In this document: one piece after another, positions 33,033-45,022 of the stretch
Position numbering within the stretch: position 1 is the first letter of the stretch
Layout: every line of letters begins with the position of its first letter
Assembly (NCBI GenBank): GCA_902806575.1
Contig: CADCXD010000005.1
Location: forward strand, 930,001 to 994,000
Reading direction: 5' to 3'
From: Jackrogersella multiformis
Taxonomy: Eukaryota; Ascomycota; Sordariomycetes; Xylariales; Hypoxylaceae
DNA length: 64,000 nucleotides
Notes under the pieces: generated by a model
The model's input: only the letters and a program-made list of their open reading frames with translations
Databases searched by the model: none
What the model was told of the DNA's origin: nothing
Program-made: the position numbers and the translations under genes

Positions 33033-36000
33033 ATGGCTGCAACCCCCAACAGCAATAATCTTTCCCGCACCAGCGTCGAATCCCGGGTTCCTTCTTCTAG
33101 TACGCCGATCATGGCCGCCCAGGGTTCTCTGTTGCGGCGGCCACGCCCAACTCAAGTTCAGACTACCCATCAAGCCAGCACACAACCCAATTCGATGCCA
33201 ACCTCAGCCATAAGTGCTTCCACAGCAGCGTCCGGCTCTTCCCAACATGAATCTCCCATCATGTCTCCTGACCATGCGGTGTTAACCAACACCAGCAGTT
33301 CCATCCAACCGTCGCCAGATCCCTATCGTTGTCAGGGTCATGACGACGAGCAATTCCCTCCTCCTCCGCCTTTCCACCTTGGCGACCCGCTCCTCACTTA
33401 CAAGCCTAGCAGTACCACCTCCGCCAACCCCACCATTGCTACGACTGCTAGTGGCTCCATGGCCGAGGCCTTGAATAATAGCCACTCTTCGGGAAAGGGT
33501 TTAATCAGACGGCTTTCTAATCGAGCGACCAAGTTTGCCAGCAGGACTCGACGGCAGTCGGCAGCAACTCCCATGAGTCGGGAAGGAAGTGTAGGTCCGG
33601 GCATCCTCCGACGCAGGAGTGACAGCACCAACACGGCACCCGCAGTCGAAAACGTCCTGTTGACCGATTCTGATGATGAGTTCCACCCCGAAGAGGCGAA
33701 CGAGCAAAGCTCGATCTACGGAGCGGAGAGTATGGTACGAGATTTCTCTTCTGGTAGCGCTGCTCCATCATTGGCGGGATCTGCATCAATTGCAGATATT
33801 CCTACGGGGCCGGTCGTTCCTATGGCCTTGGTTAAGGGAACTTATCTTCAGAAGATATCTAAGAAGAAGAAGAAGCGACTGCTCTTCATCCTCGAGGCTG
33901 ACGCCGGTAGGGTTACTTGGGAGAAGGGTCGTTCGACCAAGTGCATCTACATCGACAATATCAAGGAGGTTAGGATAGGCTCCGACATCCGCCAGTATCG
34001 TATCGACTATGGAGTCCCCGAAACCGATGAGGGCCGCTTCTTTACTATCTTCTACGCTGTGCCTGACAAGTCGAGAAGTAAGACGATGCACCTGATCGCT
34101 GAGGACGAGGAGACCTTTACGCACTGGGTTAATGCCCTAGACTCCATCTCGAAGCATCGGGAGGTGCATATGGCCTCTTTGATGGCGTTCAACGACAGCG
34201 CTATCCGTGGGTACTGGAACGGTGAGATGACCAAACAGTTCGAGAACAGACAACACTCCCCTGTTGAGGAAAGGATGGACTTTCCCGGAGTCGAACGCGT
34301 TTGCAGGAACCTCCACATCCACATGGCTCGAGGGGAGCTTCTCGCCAAGTTCGCGATTGCTGATAGGGCCAGTTGTGGCCGGCTAAATTTCTCCGAATTT
34401 CAGGTGTTTGTCCGGGAGATGAAGCGAAGGGAAGATATTCGACTGTTGTATCTCAAGCTAGCTTCAGATCCGGAGAGGGGTATCACCCTGGCGCAATTCA
34501 TGCAGTTCTTAAGAGACGAACAAGACGAAGATGTCGATAGCAACCCTAGTTTATGGGAGACCAGATTTGCTCGGCATGCTCATCGGGGCAGCAAGCCCAG
34601 GACGGAAACCACCTTTCTCCAGCGCCCCGACAAGGGTTCGATCACGATGAACGAGCAAGCACTTGCGGCTTATCTTACATCGAAGGACAACTTTCCTCTG
34701 GTGCGTGCGTCACCTGCCGAGTGCTTGCTTGACCGACCTTTCAACGAGTACTTTATCTCTAGCTCTCATAACACCTACCTGGTCGGTCGCCAGATCGCCG
34801 ATGTCGCTTCCATCGAAGGTTATATTTCGACTCTTGTCCGAGGCTGCCGTAGTGTCGAGATTGACTGTTGGGATGGGTCGGACGGTCAACCGATAGTCAA
34901 GCATGGATATGCTATGACGAATGCCATCTCGTTCCGCGAAGTGATCAACACCGTCAACAAATACGCCTTCGTCGCGAGTCATTTTCCTCTCTGGGTTTCG
35001 CTCGAGGTCCACTGCGGTGCTTCGCAGCAAGAGGCCATGGCAGAAATCATGAAGGATATCTTCGGTTACCGTCTTGTCACTGAACCATTAGACCCGTCTT
35101 CGACTAAGCTTCCGTCGCCCTCAGAACTAAAGGATCGCATTTTGGTCAAGGTAAAGGGGACACATCAAGCTCAGGAGCCACAGCGGACCGGTGGCGAGCC
35201 TACAACCGGTCGTCGACGTGGAAACAGCTTAACCTCTCCTTTCTCGAAGCCTGTACCCTCCGATAACTCGTCTATCCCAGTTCGGTACTTGTCTAGTCCG
35301 CTGCTAAGTCCTACTCCTCGGCCGCCTCGGCGTGGCGTTGTGGGCGAGCGCGTAGACACCATAAACGAGGGCCAAGTACACGATACAGTTAGTAGCAGCA
35401 CGAGTGAGTGCGATAGCGAAGAGGAGAAGCGAGGCAAACGGAGGACAAGCAAAATTGTGAAGAGTCTGGGCGAGCTCGGTGTTTATTGTAGCGGTGTCAA
35501 GTTCCACGGTTTCGAATCGGCAGATTGCAAGAAGAGCAACCATATTTTGTCCTTTATGGAAGGTACATTTAGGAAGCACTCCAAAGCATCGGATTCGAAG
35601 TTGGCTTTGACGCGCCACAATATGCGTTACATGATGCGTGTATATCCCCAATATTCCCGTCTCTCTTCCGACAACTTCAACCCTCTAATGTACTGGAGAA
35701 GGGGCGTTCAGATGGCTGCCCTCAATTGGCAGACCTTCGACCTCGGTATGCAGTTGAATCAAGCTATGTTCGACGGAGGTATCGATCAGTCAGGATACGT
35801 CTTAAAGCCCGAATCAATGCGCGAGATACGAATACTTCCCGACGGCCTCCCCGCAGAAGCTATCGGTAAATTAGAACGCCAAAACATGTCCTTCCGCATC
35901 AATGTCATCTCAGCCCAGCAGCTAATCCGTCCATCATCCTTGCCTTCCAACCGCACTCTCGACCCATACATCGAGATCGAAATATTTCACACTAATGACA

Positions 36001-36518
36001 AGCGAGACAAGCATGACAGTATGGCTGGCGTCCCCATCCTTACGGACACTCCACTGAAGGCGATCACACCCGTCGTCAAGGAGAATGGATTCAACCCTGT
36101 ATTTAACTATAAGTCTCATTTCATTATCACGACTAAACACCCCGAGATGGTCTTCGTCAAATTCAGCGTCAAGCTCTCTCCCGACGGCGAGACTAACACT
36201 GGCCGCAATACTACTATTGCAACCTATACGGTCAAGCTTAGCGGCCTCAAACAGGGATATCGGACTCTGCCATTGCTGGATTCCAATGGCGACCAGTATC
36301 TCTTCTCGACCTTGTTCTGTCAGATCAAGGTTGATCCTACGACTAGTGTTTACGTGCCAAAAGCCCCCGGGAACAATGGTGAGGCAACTGTTGGCAAGTT
36401 GAAGAACATAAGTCGGAATGTGTTCAACCGATCATCTGCCAATAGCACCAAGTCCAGCTTCGACAAGAGTAGCATCGACGGTGGCTATTCCGACTCGTCT
36501 CAACAACCCTTTATTTGA
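33033..36518 (+). CDS. plc1: Phosphoinositide-specific phospholipase C
   Basis: Cleaves PtdIns(4,5)P2 to inositol trisphosphate and diacylglycerol at the plasma membrane. A single uninterrupted 1161-residue ORF. Domain order: a Ser/Pro/Thr-rich disordered N-terminus (about 1-260), PH domain (about 262-375, ending before SKHREVHM), EF-hand-like region (about 434-500), PLC-X (about 565-715), a basic and acidic linker (about 715-805), PLC-Y (about 811-925) and C2 (about 945-1105). Catalytic and calcium residues of the delta-type family are all present: H579 and N580 in SSHNTYL, E609 and D611 in VEIDCWDG, H624 in KHGYAMT, E658 in SLEVHC. The ATG at 33033 is the first in frame. The N-terminal extension makes it much longer than animal PLC-delta (about 750), as usual for filamentous-fungal PLC1. 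A uORF and TA-rich repeats lie upstream. Confidence 0.97.
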   Translation: MAATPNSNNLSRTSVESRVPSSSTPIMAAQGSLLRRPRPTQVQTTHQASTQPNSMPTSAISASTAASGSSQHESPIMSPDHAVLTNTSSSIQPSPDPYRCQGHDDEQFPPPPPFHLGDPLLTYKPSSTTSANPTIATTASGSMAEALNNSHSSGKGLIRRLSNRATKFASRTRRQSAATPMSREGSVGPGILRRRSDSTNTAPAVENVLLTDSDDEFHPEEANEQSSIYGAESMVRDFSSGSAAPSLAGSASIADIPTGPVVPMALVKGTYLQKISKKKKKRLLFILEADAGRVTWEKGRSTKCIYIDNIKEVRIGSDIRQYRIDYGVPETDEGRFFTIFYAVPDKSRSKTMHLIAEDEETFTHWVNALDSISKHREVHMASLMAFNDSAIRGYWNGEMTKQFENRQHSPVEERMDFPGVERVCRNLHIHMARGELLAKFAIADRASCGRLNFSEFQVFVREMKRREDIRLLYLKLASDPERGITLAQFMQFLRDEQDEDVDSNPSLWETRFARHAHRGSKPRTETTFLQRPDKGSITMNEQALAAYLTSKDNFPLVRASPAECLLDRPFNEYFISSSHNTYLVGRQIADVASIEGYISTLVRGCRSVEIDCWDGSDGQPIVKHGYAMTNAISFREVINTVNKYAFVASHFPLWVSLEVHCGASQQEAMAEIMKDIFGYRLVTEPLDPSSTKLPSPSELKDRILVKVKGTHQAQEPQRTGGEPTTGRRRGNSLTSPFSKPVPSDNSSIPVRYLSSPLLSPTPRPPRRGVVGERVDTINEGQVHDTVSSSTSECDSEEEKRGKRRTSKIVKSLGELGVYCSGVKFHGFESADCKKSNHILSFMEGTFRKHSKASDSKLALTRHNMRYMMRVYPQYSRLSSDNFNPLMYWRRGVQMAALNWQTFDLGMQLNQAMFDGGIDQSGYVLKPESMREIRILPDGLPAEAIGKLERQNMSFRINVISAQQLIRPSSLPSNRTLDPYIEIEIFHTNDKRDKHDSMAGVPILTDTPLKAITPVVKENGFNPVFNYKSHFIITTKHPEMVFVKFSVKLSPDGETNTGRNTTIATYTVKLSGLKQGYRTLPLLDSNGDQYLFSTLFCQIKVDPTTSVYVPKAPGNNGEATVGKLKNISRNVFNRSSANSTKSSFDKSSIDGGYSDSSQQPFI

Positions 36519-39500
36519 TTCATACGCCAATCTTCACTCAGGCTCCGTTACGAATCACCTTGTACCAGTACGTCTTTTATTTGAATTAATAGTTGAGTCG
36601 CGATGATTTCCTACTTGGTTTGAATCTGTAGCGAATACCCAATCGGATCGGATCACAAGCTCTCGAAAGGGAGACGGCGCAGCACGGCCATAAGCGAATT
36701 TTACGATTTGTTTTAATGCATTTTTTTTCGAGGGCGTTCGATACCAATCGTTCACTCTCCGTACTTCCTCTGAGCAAAGTCTCGGAAGCACAGCGGCGAG
36801 ATAGGCATATCATAGGTGTTGAAGGGAAATTTCAAGATAGATCTGGGAAATGACAAAAAAATCTTTGTTTTGTTTTCATGGGTGGTGGCATTCGGGGCTA
36901 CGGTGTTTACGGTAAAGGGGGGTCATGACGAATTTCCTAGCGATGAGGACATTATCCAAAGCATTTATTGGGGTTTCATATTTGCATTCGCTTTTACGGG
37001 CAGGACTTATGGTGCAAGCTGAGGCGCAGGGTCGCGATTGAGCAGCAGCAGAAGAAGGATCAGTTTTCGGGTGAAGGTCTCAAAAATCTCACCAACTCGC
37101 ATTGTGGTTGGGTGGGTTCGGTGGCGGGCGGTTCCTGATATTTTGATCTGCATCAAGCTTTCACTTCGACAGACACCGTTTTTCCCCGCAGGTTCTTCTT
37201 TAACTACTAGCATTGGCATGTCGGCTCGCATTTGCATGAACTCAGATAAACAACACCCGGTGGCTCGCGCTGCACACTATTACTGAATCCAACAGCGATT
37301 CCGCATTACACAAGCCGCATGTTTTCCTACGCGTTCCTTATTCTTCGTGACTTGAACTACTTGTATCGTCCCTTATGTTTCATAGTGATAGCTGATTGTC
37401 GACATATCAAGAAAACTATATTGTCGCCGACTCATTGCTGACTGTGAACCAGAACCATACATAGACCGTACTCACGTTATAATGTGGCTGCTTAGGTACC
37501 TAATCTAATGTACCTAGCTTACTTGCTAAATAGCTAGCTAAAGCAGTAACACGAGCATAAGCGGCCGGCTTGCCGAGACGGCGACTTTTGTTAGCTCGAA
37601 CTCGGGGTTCGGGAATGATTGCAACTGTACGGAGACGGTTGTTTTCTCATTCAGCCGCGGTTTGTCTTATTTCCCCTTTCGGACGAACCCCATTCTCGGG
37701 ACCTAGCATCGGTGTTTGTATACATATTGTACATACATACCTACCTAGGTACCTACCTTGTATGTATGTACATATGCATCCAAGAGTCCGACATGTAACC
37801 CAAGGCCGTCGACATGATATGATCTGACGTCGAGGTAGCCCTATATATCTGCCGTACTAGGCAGGCCTCCCGAACTGCGGTATATTATTATTAATGTCGA
37901 ATACATATCATTACGGCAGTTATACATTCCCATAGCAGACGGCAAGGCAATGGATCCTACCTTGGCTGCTTTCTGCGCAAATGCATGACGCGTAGGCGGT
38001 TTTGTTAGGTAGTTCCAGGCGCGAATTACTGACGGCGTTATTACCAGGCGAGTCCTCTCTCGATACGGTAAGTCAGTAAGTCCACCGTCAGCTCAGCCTT
38101 CCAGTTGCTGACGCCTAGAGCATTGGAAGGCAACTCTTTAGGGAAACCATGCCTTACTCACCGCCCCTGTAGCAAGCTACGGATAGTGCGGACTGGGCGT
38201 GGAGTGGTGTACGATGCCTAGAACAGGACGATTACGGTCGCCGGCCTACCACATACACCTAGGTAACTTCTGGCGTAGACGGATTATCTGCATCGTATTA
38301 TACTGCCTAACATGGGAAGGGTGATCTGGGCGGCAACGAAGAAGGCGAACAGGGGAAGGTTAAAACGGGAAATAAATGGCGTATAGGCGTGTTTTTGGGG
38401 GAGGGGGGCTTTCAGCTTGAGAAACCCGACGCCGGGAGAAATCCCATGCCGGTGGAAGCGAGGTGTGAGAACGGACAAGGGGAAGGGAAGAAAGGACCGT
38501 GCTTGGCTGCAACCCAAAAACCGAATGGTATCACACACAGCTGCGCTTGCTGGGTGCTGGTGGTGATGCTGCCTCTTCTTCTGCTTCATGCAATGCACGA
38601 AGTTGCTTCTGCTGCGCTCTCATCACATTCCTTCTTACCTAAACGAGCCTGACTCCCTTACCTTATTGGGTAGTGGGCGCGGGCTGACGGGCCTCACCCC
38701 CGTCTTCTCTCCCACCCTCGTCCCATCCCACTGGATAGGTAGGGCCAGGGCCGTCCATGCGGGTTGCATGATGACGAGCCGCTTACGAACCGGCATGTGG
38801 CCAATGGCGTACGGTCCCAGCCCTGCAACACCCCCGTGAGCTACCGTACCATGCTGTCGGGTCCTGCAACCCGGTTGATGCGTTCCAAAAAAACCCCTTC
38901 GTTTCTGACCCCCCTCCCAACCCCCAACCCCCTTCTCTTCCCATCTACACTACTTCCCTGCCCCTGGTCCCCTGGCGTCGATTCTGGTGACGTGAGCCCT
39001 TGGGACGCGGGGGGTAGGGAACTAAACGAGCGCCTTCGACGCTACCACATGGGGAGGCAATGGTTCGCGCTATTGCGTCGCGTGGCTGGCTGACAATGAA
39101 CCTGCAGGATCGATCAGCCGTAGGTAGCACACACGCGCACACACACACGCACATAGTATGCGGCTTTTGCTTTTTGCGGGATGACAAGATGCCGTACATG
39201 CATACATATACGATATTACCCTACTGGTAACTAAGATGTGGTTGGTGGAATGTGAACTCGTTGCCTTTTCCCCCCTGACCTTGACCCTGACCCTGATCCC
39301 GTTCCGTCCCGTGTCGCTTCACATCGGCGTTACTATTAAGGTCCTATCCCCGTGGAGGGACCGTACATACTCCAATGTCTACCTTAGGCATGGGTACGGC
39401 AAGACGATCCTGAGACCCCGCTGGCGCTTTGCTTTTTGTTCCCCTCGGGGAGCTGAAGAAATGCACGCCAGTTGGACGGAACCTGGAACTTTTGCAGTAT

Positions 39501-40630
39501 GTAGTGAGAAATGAATGACGAAACCTGGCTCGTACATAAAGTACCTCAGGGTATTATGCATATACATGCAAGCCTCGCTCACACCTTTTCGTTGGGCTCC
39601 TTCGGGTACAGCATCTCGTGCTCTCTTCGCTACCAGAGGTGGCGAACCTATGGGATGCAAGTCGGAATTTGGAATATCATGCATATCTAACTCCAACTCC
39701 AAATGCAAATGCAGGACTTGCCTTTTAAGCGTGTTTCGATGTTGGCCCAGGGGAGAGACCATTGGGGCCGGTTAAGTCGATAAGCCTGAGCCACCTACGC
39801 ACAGCGTAATCCTGCGCGAAACTCTCCGGCGGCACAGGCGGCGCGGCCGAACGATATCATGACTACATACATGTTGAGAGGCAAGCAAGAAAGTATGTAC
39901 CGCCCGCAATCTCAATAACCTATCCGCCGATCCACGGCGGCTTCCAATCAAAGGGAGTCGGGCACCGTAATGGTGAGCGAATTGCTCACCGGGGATGAAT
40001 CTCCGGCTAAGCGTCATGCCAAAGGGGGGACGGGTATGATGATCATGAGCAGGTACCCCTATAACGTAAGTCAAGGTGCATGAGTTATAATAGTCAAACA
40101 TGATGTTTAGAAAGCAGTAACTTCTCTAAGCCCTAGCTTCGAAGAAGTATCATTCACCTATATAACGTTCGTCTTTCAAGGGTGTTAGTTCACTTCATTA
40201 TTACGGTGCTCGGACTCTACTTGACGATTGTAGTTAGATACTTTAGGCTGTAGGTACAGATACTCGATTCTGAAAGCTTAGTAACGACCACAAGCATAGA
40301 TTATACACATGGCTTGGCTCATCTTCCACTGTCAGACTCTCTAAAGTTACCTACTTAGGTAGGTATATGAGGAACCCTGCCAACAGCTCGCGCTGAATTT
40401 TTCCTATCCCCTGAAGACGATAACATGCGACTCCAGCAGCTTCAAGCCAACCTGCAGCAACCAAGACGGCGAGGACTCCAACCGGCTCGTTCGGACAACA
40501 GTCGTACCTACAACTTACTCTATACCCCAGTAACATCTTCTTGTACTGAGTCCAGAGTCGGGCCCGAGTTATTGCCAAGCCATTCCGGGACAGCCGGGAC
40601 GCGGAGGACGAGGACGAAAGGGGATAACTT
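36519..40630. other. Gene-free DNA downstream of plc1
   Basis: Contains the plc1 3' UTR and roughly 4 kb of mixed-composition DNA. Open frames here are short and lack recognisable domains. A CCTAGGTACC palindromic tract occurs near 37745. Confidence 0.45.
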
Positions 40631-40640
40631 CTAAGCATGT

Positions 40641-40665
40641 ACGGCCACGAAACCGTCGTGGCCGT
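40641..40665. repeat. Perfect 10-bp GC-rich hairpin
   Basis: ACGGCCACGA, five-base loop AACCG, then TCGTGGCCGT: a perfect inverted repeat with a stable stem. It sits where two short minus-strand frames overlap (40351-40638 and 40631-40960). Role unknown; it could be a structured RNA element or a protein-binding palindrome. Confidence 0.8.
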
Positions 40666-40969
40666 TACGGAAGCGACCAGTATATGCGCCTGAAGTACAT
40701 TTGACGCGGATATAGATAGTGTACCATGTGGACTGCGCTTGGGAGAAGCGCTGGCCTTCGGTGGCTATTCTCGCGAGGGTACGGTGTGAGTCTATCTCGC
40801 CCGGTATACGGCAGAATTCTCTCATCCTGGGCATAAACAATGCCTCATACTGGCCCTGGAAGCTGTTGTAAGACTCGGCCATTCTTCTTCTAGCAATACG
40901 CCCTCGCCCTCGAGTAGAATGGCTAAAGAGTGCTTTCGAGGTAACTAGGAGTTGGTTCATGATACACAC

Positions 40970-42669
40970 GCACCCTTTCGTAGGTAGGTATGTAGCGAAT
41001 ACGAGGACGGCGCGTCTGTATTATTGCTCACGTAACTACATGGCTGTTGGGTGAATAAGTGTTACTCAATATCATAGGGTACGTAATTAGGTAGTCATCC
41101 CTTATGGATATTGGCAGAGTTCCCATTGGTTCGGGGCAGCACAGCTTTTAACCCCTACATACCTACCTAGCTTACAAGTAGACATTTACCAATAAGACAG
41201 TCATATCAAAGAACTGATTTGAAGATTCAACTCCACCATCACGCAAGACCTATCTATGATTTATGAGTGTCTCTGTGAATGGCGATTAAGGAGTTAGTGA
41301 TAGGTATAGGTACCTAGAATGTTGAAGCTGTTGTTAAGAGATTGGAGCAAGATTACATTCAGCCAAGCTTGTCAGCTTATATGAAAAGGGGTCAATTAAC
41401 TACACCAGAGGGAGTTCAATGTCGTTAAATTCAAAGCAAGATGTCATCAGACGACAGATAGACTGGTTACGATTTAACAGATCAGTCCACGAACTGAAAT
41501 TTCCTGGACTAGTATGAACTACCCCGTTTACCAACTTTGGGTAAACGGTAATCAAGTTAGGTTGCTTCTATTTTCAAACGAATAAAGGTTGAATTGATAT
41601 GTTGGATATGCTGCCCCTGACTGTCGTCTATGTAGGCTTCATCACGTGTATAGGTAGGTATACTACCTAGGTACCTAGGTAGGTTAAGGGGTGGATACCT
41701 CCTAGCCTAGGGTACCTGGTAGGTACCTAGGTAATTGTTATACATTACACCAAACTCAAAAGAAGTGTCTCGGAGAAAAGACGACAGAAGTGAGGCAGAT
41801 ATAAGGGGATTCTTGATCGTAGCTTCCCCTCTTTCTTATGAGTATATCATAGGTATACCTCTAGGTGCCTAGACATAAAGAATTAAACTTGGACATGACC
41901 AACCTCTTGCCATATCAATTCTTTTTAGTTTTTAACTTCTAAATCAAATACAAATAACTTGATCACCTATTTCTCCTATTCTAGATCTTGACTACCTACC
42001 TAGGTAACTACCGCTACCTTTCTGATCGATTATACATTACACTTACATGATACTTTTTTATACCTCGCTTAAACCACTAACCTAACATAGGGGCTATAAA
42101 GAATGTCTAGACTACATGTACCAGCTCAAGCTCAAGCTCAAGCTCAAGCCCTGGAATAAGTGCAAAAGGCAACTCTCTTAATCACTGAATTGGTCAAGTA
42201 ATGAACATCGTGAGACCTGGTTGATCGCGATGAGTGAAGTAGGGGACATAGGTAGCCAGGAGGAATTATAATTGCGGTAGCTAGGTATACACAAGGTCAA
42301 AAACAAGACAATATCTCAGCAGCAAGAGTCACCGTCATTCGTTTGCCCCTTTCCATCCTTATGTCACAGCTGCCAGGGCAGTTTACTCAACTATACAAAT
42401 TCCCAGCTCGAAGTAATAGAAACAACCCCTCCTCAAGCCAATACCGCGTTGATACCATAAAGCAGACCGAAAAGGTCATATACACACACCTGTTACATGT
42501 TGAACGCCCGAGCCATGCAGTGATATATCCATAAGTAAAAAACACCAACCGCAACGCGACGCATAGTGCCAAGTCAAGTTATCCATTTCATACCCCTCCC
42601 TTTCCCCTTCCTCTGCCCCTTTCCCGGGGCATAATTTTGGTAGGCCGGCCCAACCCTCACTACGCCTGG
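40970..42669. other. AT-rich intergenic DNA with palindromic repeats
   Basis: Spacer before the pfa3 3' end, carrying several CCTAGG palindromes (41666-41682, 41709-41732, 41997-42008) and a hexanucleotide tandem repeat. No gene is seen. Confidence 0.45.
42123..42148. repeat. (AGCTCA)4 tandem repeat
   Basis: Four perfect hexanucleotide copies plus AG. Intergenic simple-sequence repeat. Confidence 0.95.
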
Positions 42670-44460
42670 TTAATCCACCTCGTCGCTGTCGTCGTGATGT
42701 TGTGGATGTTGCGGTTTTGCAAAGGTCCTAGGCGGAGTGAACCTCCTGTTGGCATTGCTGTTCCTCGACGATGGCTTCCTTAATAACCCGCTAGCCCCGC
42801 TCTTCGCCCACCCGCCGTTGGTAACCAAATTTAGCGCCTTGGTCTCTGCGTCGTCGTCGTCGTCATCGTCATCCTCTTCGCTGCTATCTTCAAATTCGTT
42901 CTCGATGTCTAGTCCGTTCTTGTTCAAAGTCCGCATTGACATTGAACCTGCCGGCTGGTCGGCGTACATGTTTGGATCTCGGCCCAGTATGCGGTCAGCT
43001 TTCGACGGCGTGCGCCGGCCGCCATTACTGGACTGTTCTAGCTTCGACTTGGGTGACGTCAGGTAGTTTCTTGTGACCCCGTTCGGCCTTTCGATGGTAG
43101 TGGTAATAGAGGTAATAGGAACGAACGTAGGATCCGGTTCGCCCCACCCGGCCGCTCGCTCCCTCTGCCTTTGCTGTTCGCGCTCCCTTGCGATGCGATC
43201 ACTTGCCGTTATCCACTTAGGACTCGGCTCCCAGGTCCATCCGTCACCCGTCGTGTTGATAATAGGAAAGAACCAAAGCGCCGGCTTGGGACCGAATAGA
43301 TGTAACAGGTTGCGCTTGGCGCCAAGATCGAAAGCGTTAGGTAGCTTCTCGGAATCCTGCTCGTCCAGGTACTCCTCGTAGCGTTTCTGAGCGCGATAAC
43401 GTTCCATCTCCTCGTACGATAACTGCTGTGGCACATATTCATTATCCCTAGCTGTCCTCTCCTCTCCTTCTTCCGGCCTAGTAATGCCTGGCAGCGCATT
43501 TGCGTGAATGTCCAGTAACTGCTGGCCGTACCTCGGCAGTGGAATACCCTCGCCGTTGTGCTGCGCGACGAACTGGTGCTGTAAGGTCTTGCGCAGTGGA
43601 TTTAGATATCGGGTCTTCTCGAGACACTCGATAGTGGTCTGGTTCCGACTCGCGAGCAGAATATGCCAACTAGTGAAAGCACAGACGACTAAGCCGATGA
43701 TTCCGGAGATGACGGCCAGCATAATGAAGTTGACCGGCATAAGACTGTTGTTGTATTGGGTCTGAGTCAGCATCTCGTCGTAGACCCAGGATCCGGAGAC
43801 GGCGAAGCTGTAGAAGCAGAAGAGGGTAGTGTAGATGAGGAACAGCAGGAAGGCCTTGTGGTTGCGCAAGCCGATGCAAGTAGCGAGCCAAGGGCAGTGA
43901 TGATCCATCTTAAGCACACAACGGCGACAGGTAGAGCAGTGGTGCGCGCGATCGGGTTTCCGCGCCTGGCATTTCTTGCAGAAGCGCAACTCGCCGTTGG
44001 ACTTGACAGTGAAGGATGTCGCTTGCGGCGGGTTGACGGTCGGTAAGCTAGAGTAGCCAGAAGAGTTGGTGGTGCTGCCGGGGTTCGTGAAGACGGCGAC
44101 GGTATAAGACCAGTTGAGCATCAGGTAAAGGAAGACTCCACCGATCGAAGAATATGTTCCTATATGCAGATGTATGGGTCAGCTCTATTTCGAGTAAATT
44201 CTGTAATTAGCTGTCGCATGAGTTTAGTAGAACCACAAGGAAATAGATAAAATAAAATACGAACCTATCCAAGCCGGTTTCGGGGTGCCGCTTGATCCTA
44301 TACTAACAACGACCCATACGGCCCATGTGGTGATGCTGTAGACGAAGGCCAAGGGGAAATAAGTGAGACAGTTGCAACAATAGCGCTCCATCCTTCGCGC
44401 CCATCTCCTGGCCATATTCGGTGGTGGTGATCGCAACGAAGGCGACGTAATCCTATCCAT
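42670..44460 (-). CDS. pfa3: DHHC palmitoyltransferase, Pfa3-like, 2 exons
   Basis: S-acylates proteins; yeast Pfa3 modifies Vac8 at the vacuole, and the filamentous orthologue is presumed to do the same. Exons 44265-44460 and 42670-44159 give 561 residues. The intron (105 nt, GTTCGT...TAG) restores KPAWIGTYSSIGG. Start: Met codon at 44460, whose product begins MDRITSPSLRSPPP before the basic RRWARRMERYCC and the first TM segment (about 31-54), as in other fungal Pfa3. TM2 is about 70-90. The cysteine-rich domain runs CKKCQARKPDRAHHCSTC to CVLKMDHHCPW with the catalytic DHHC at 151-154. TM3 and TM4 follow, then the family TTxE motif in RNQTTIE. The C-terminal tail is long, hydrophilic and contains a Glu/Asp run, so it is cytosolic and probably disordered. 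Confidence 0.93.
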
Positions 44461-44979
44461 TAGATACCAGGCACTAAGCACGAGGTTAGACGTTAGACGA
44501 CAGGAACAGCGACAACAGCGCGACAACAGCGACGATAGCGACAATAGAAACGGCAGCAATAATTCAAAGACTGGACTGATCTGACTGTCGTCCAAAGGAA
44601 CCGATGACAAAAATATAATTAATAACGAAAGGAATTTGACAATTTTCAGTCAAGAAAAAGGCAAACAGCATCACATCATGAAACAAAAAAAGATGGTTGT
44701 TGGGTTTATTCCCCTGACGAATTCCCAGCGTTCCAAATTTCGAGAGAGCTGACGTGACAAAAGGACAGGGGGGGGGGTTAGGTGGCCCACCTTTTTTAGT
44801 GGTCATATGAGGCTGAGCTATTGTGGCTGTATTCTTTTAATCTTCTGAGGAAGTACATTAGTAATATGGTACGTAATCTGTAATCAGATTGATATGCACT
44901 TATTGAATTTAGGATATCGACCATATCATTCATAATTCATATTCCAATATCTCATATCATTTATTCATCCACAAACTTC
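44461..44979. other. Intergenic DNA between pfa3 and the cellulase
   Basis: pfa3 5' flank and cellulase 3' flank, both genes on the minus strand. It contains a G10 homopolymer near 44768. No gene is seen. Confidence 0.45.
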
Positions 44980-45022
44980 ACCATCACAACCACAACCACA
45001 ACCACAATCACAATCACAATCT
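44980..45022. repeat. (CACAAC/CACAAT)7 repeat overlapping the cellulase stop
   Basis: Seven hexanucleotide units, first CACAAC then CACAAT. The stop codon of the GH7 gene (45014-45016 on the minus strand) and its last Leu codon lie inside this repeat. Confidence 0.9.

Noticed and set aside
36816..37022. 68-codon frame with a hydrophobic stretch after plc1
   Set aside because: Probably 3' UTR or spacer of plc1; no homology recognised and weak start context.
40631..40960. 109-codon minus-strand frame starting MNQLLVTSKALF
   Set aside because: No domain and no clear homology. It is kept only as context for the hairpin finding.
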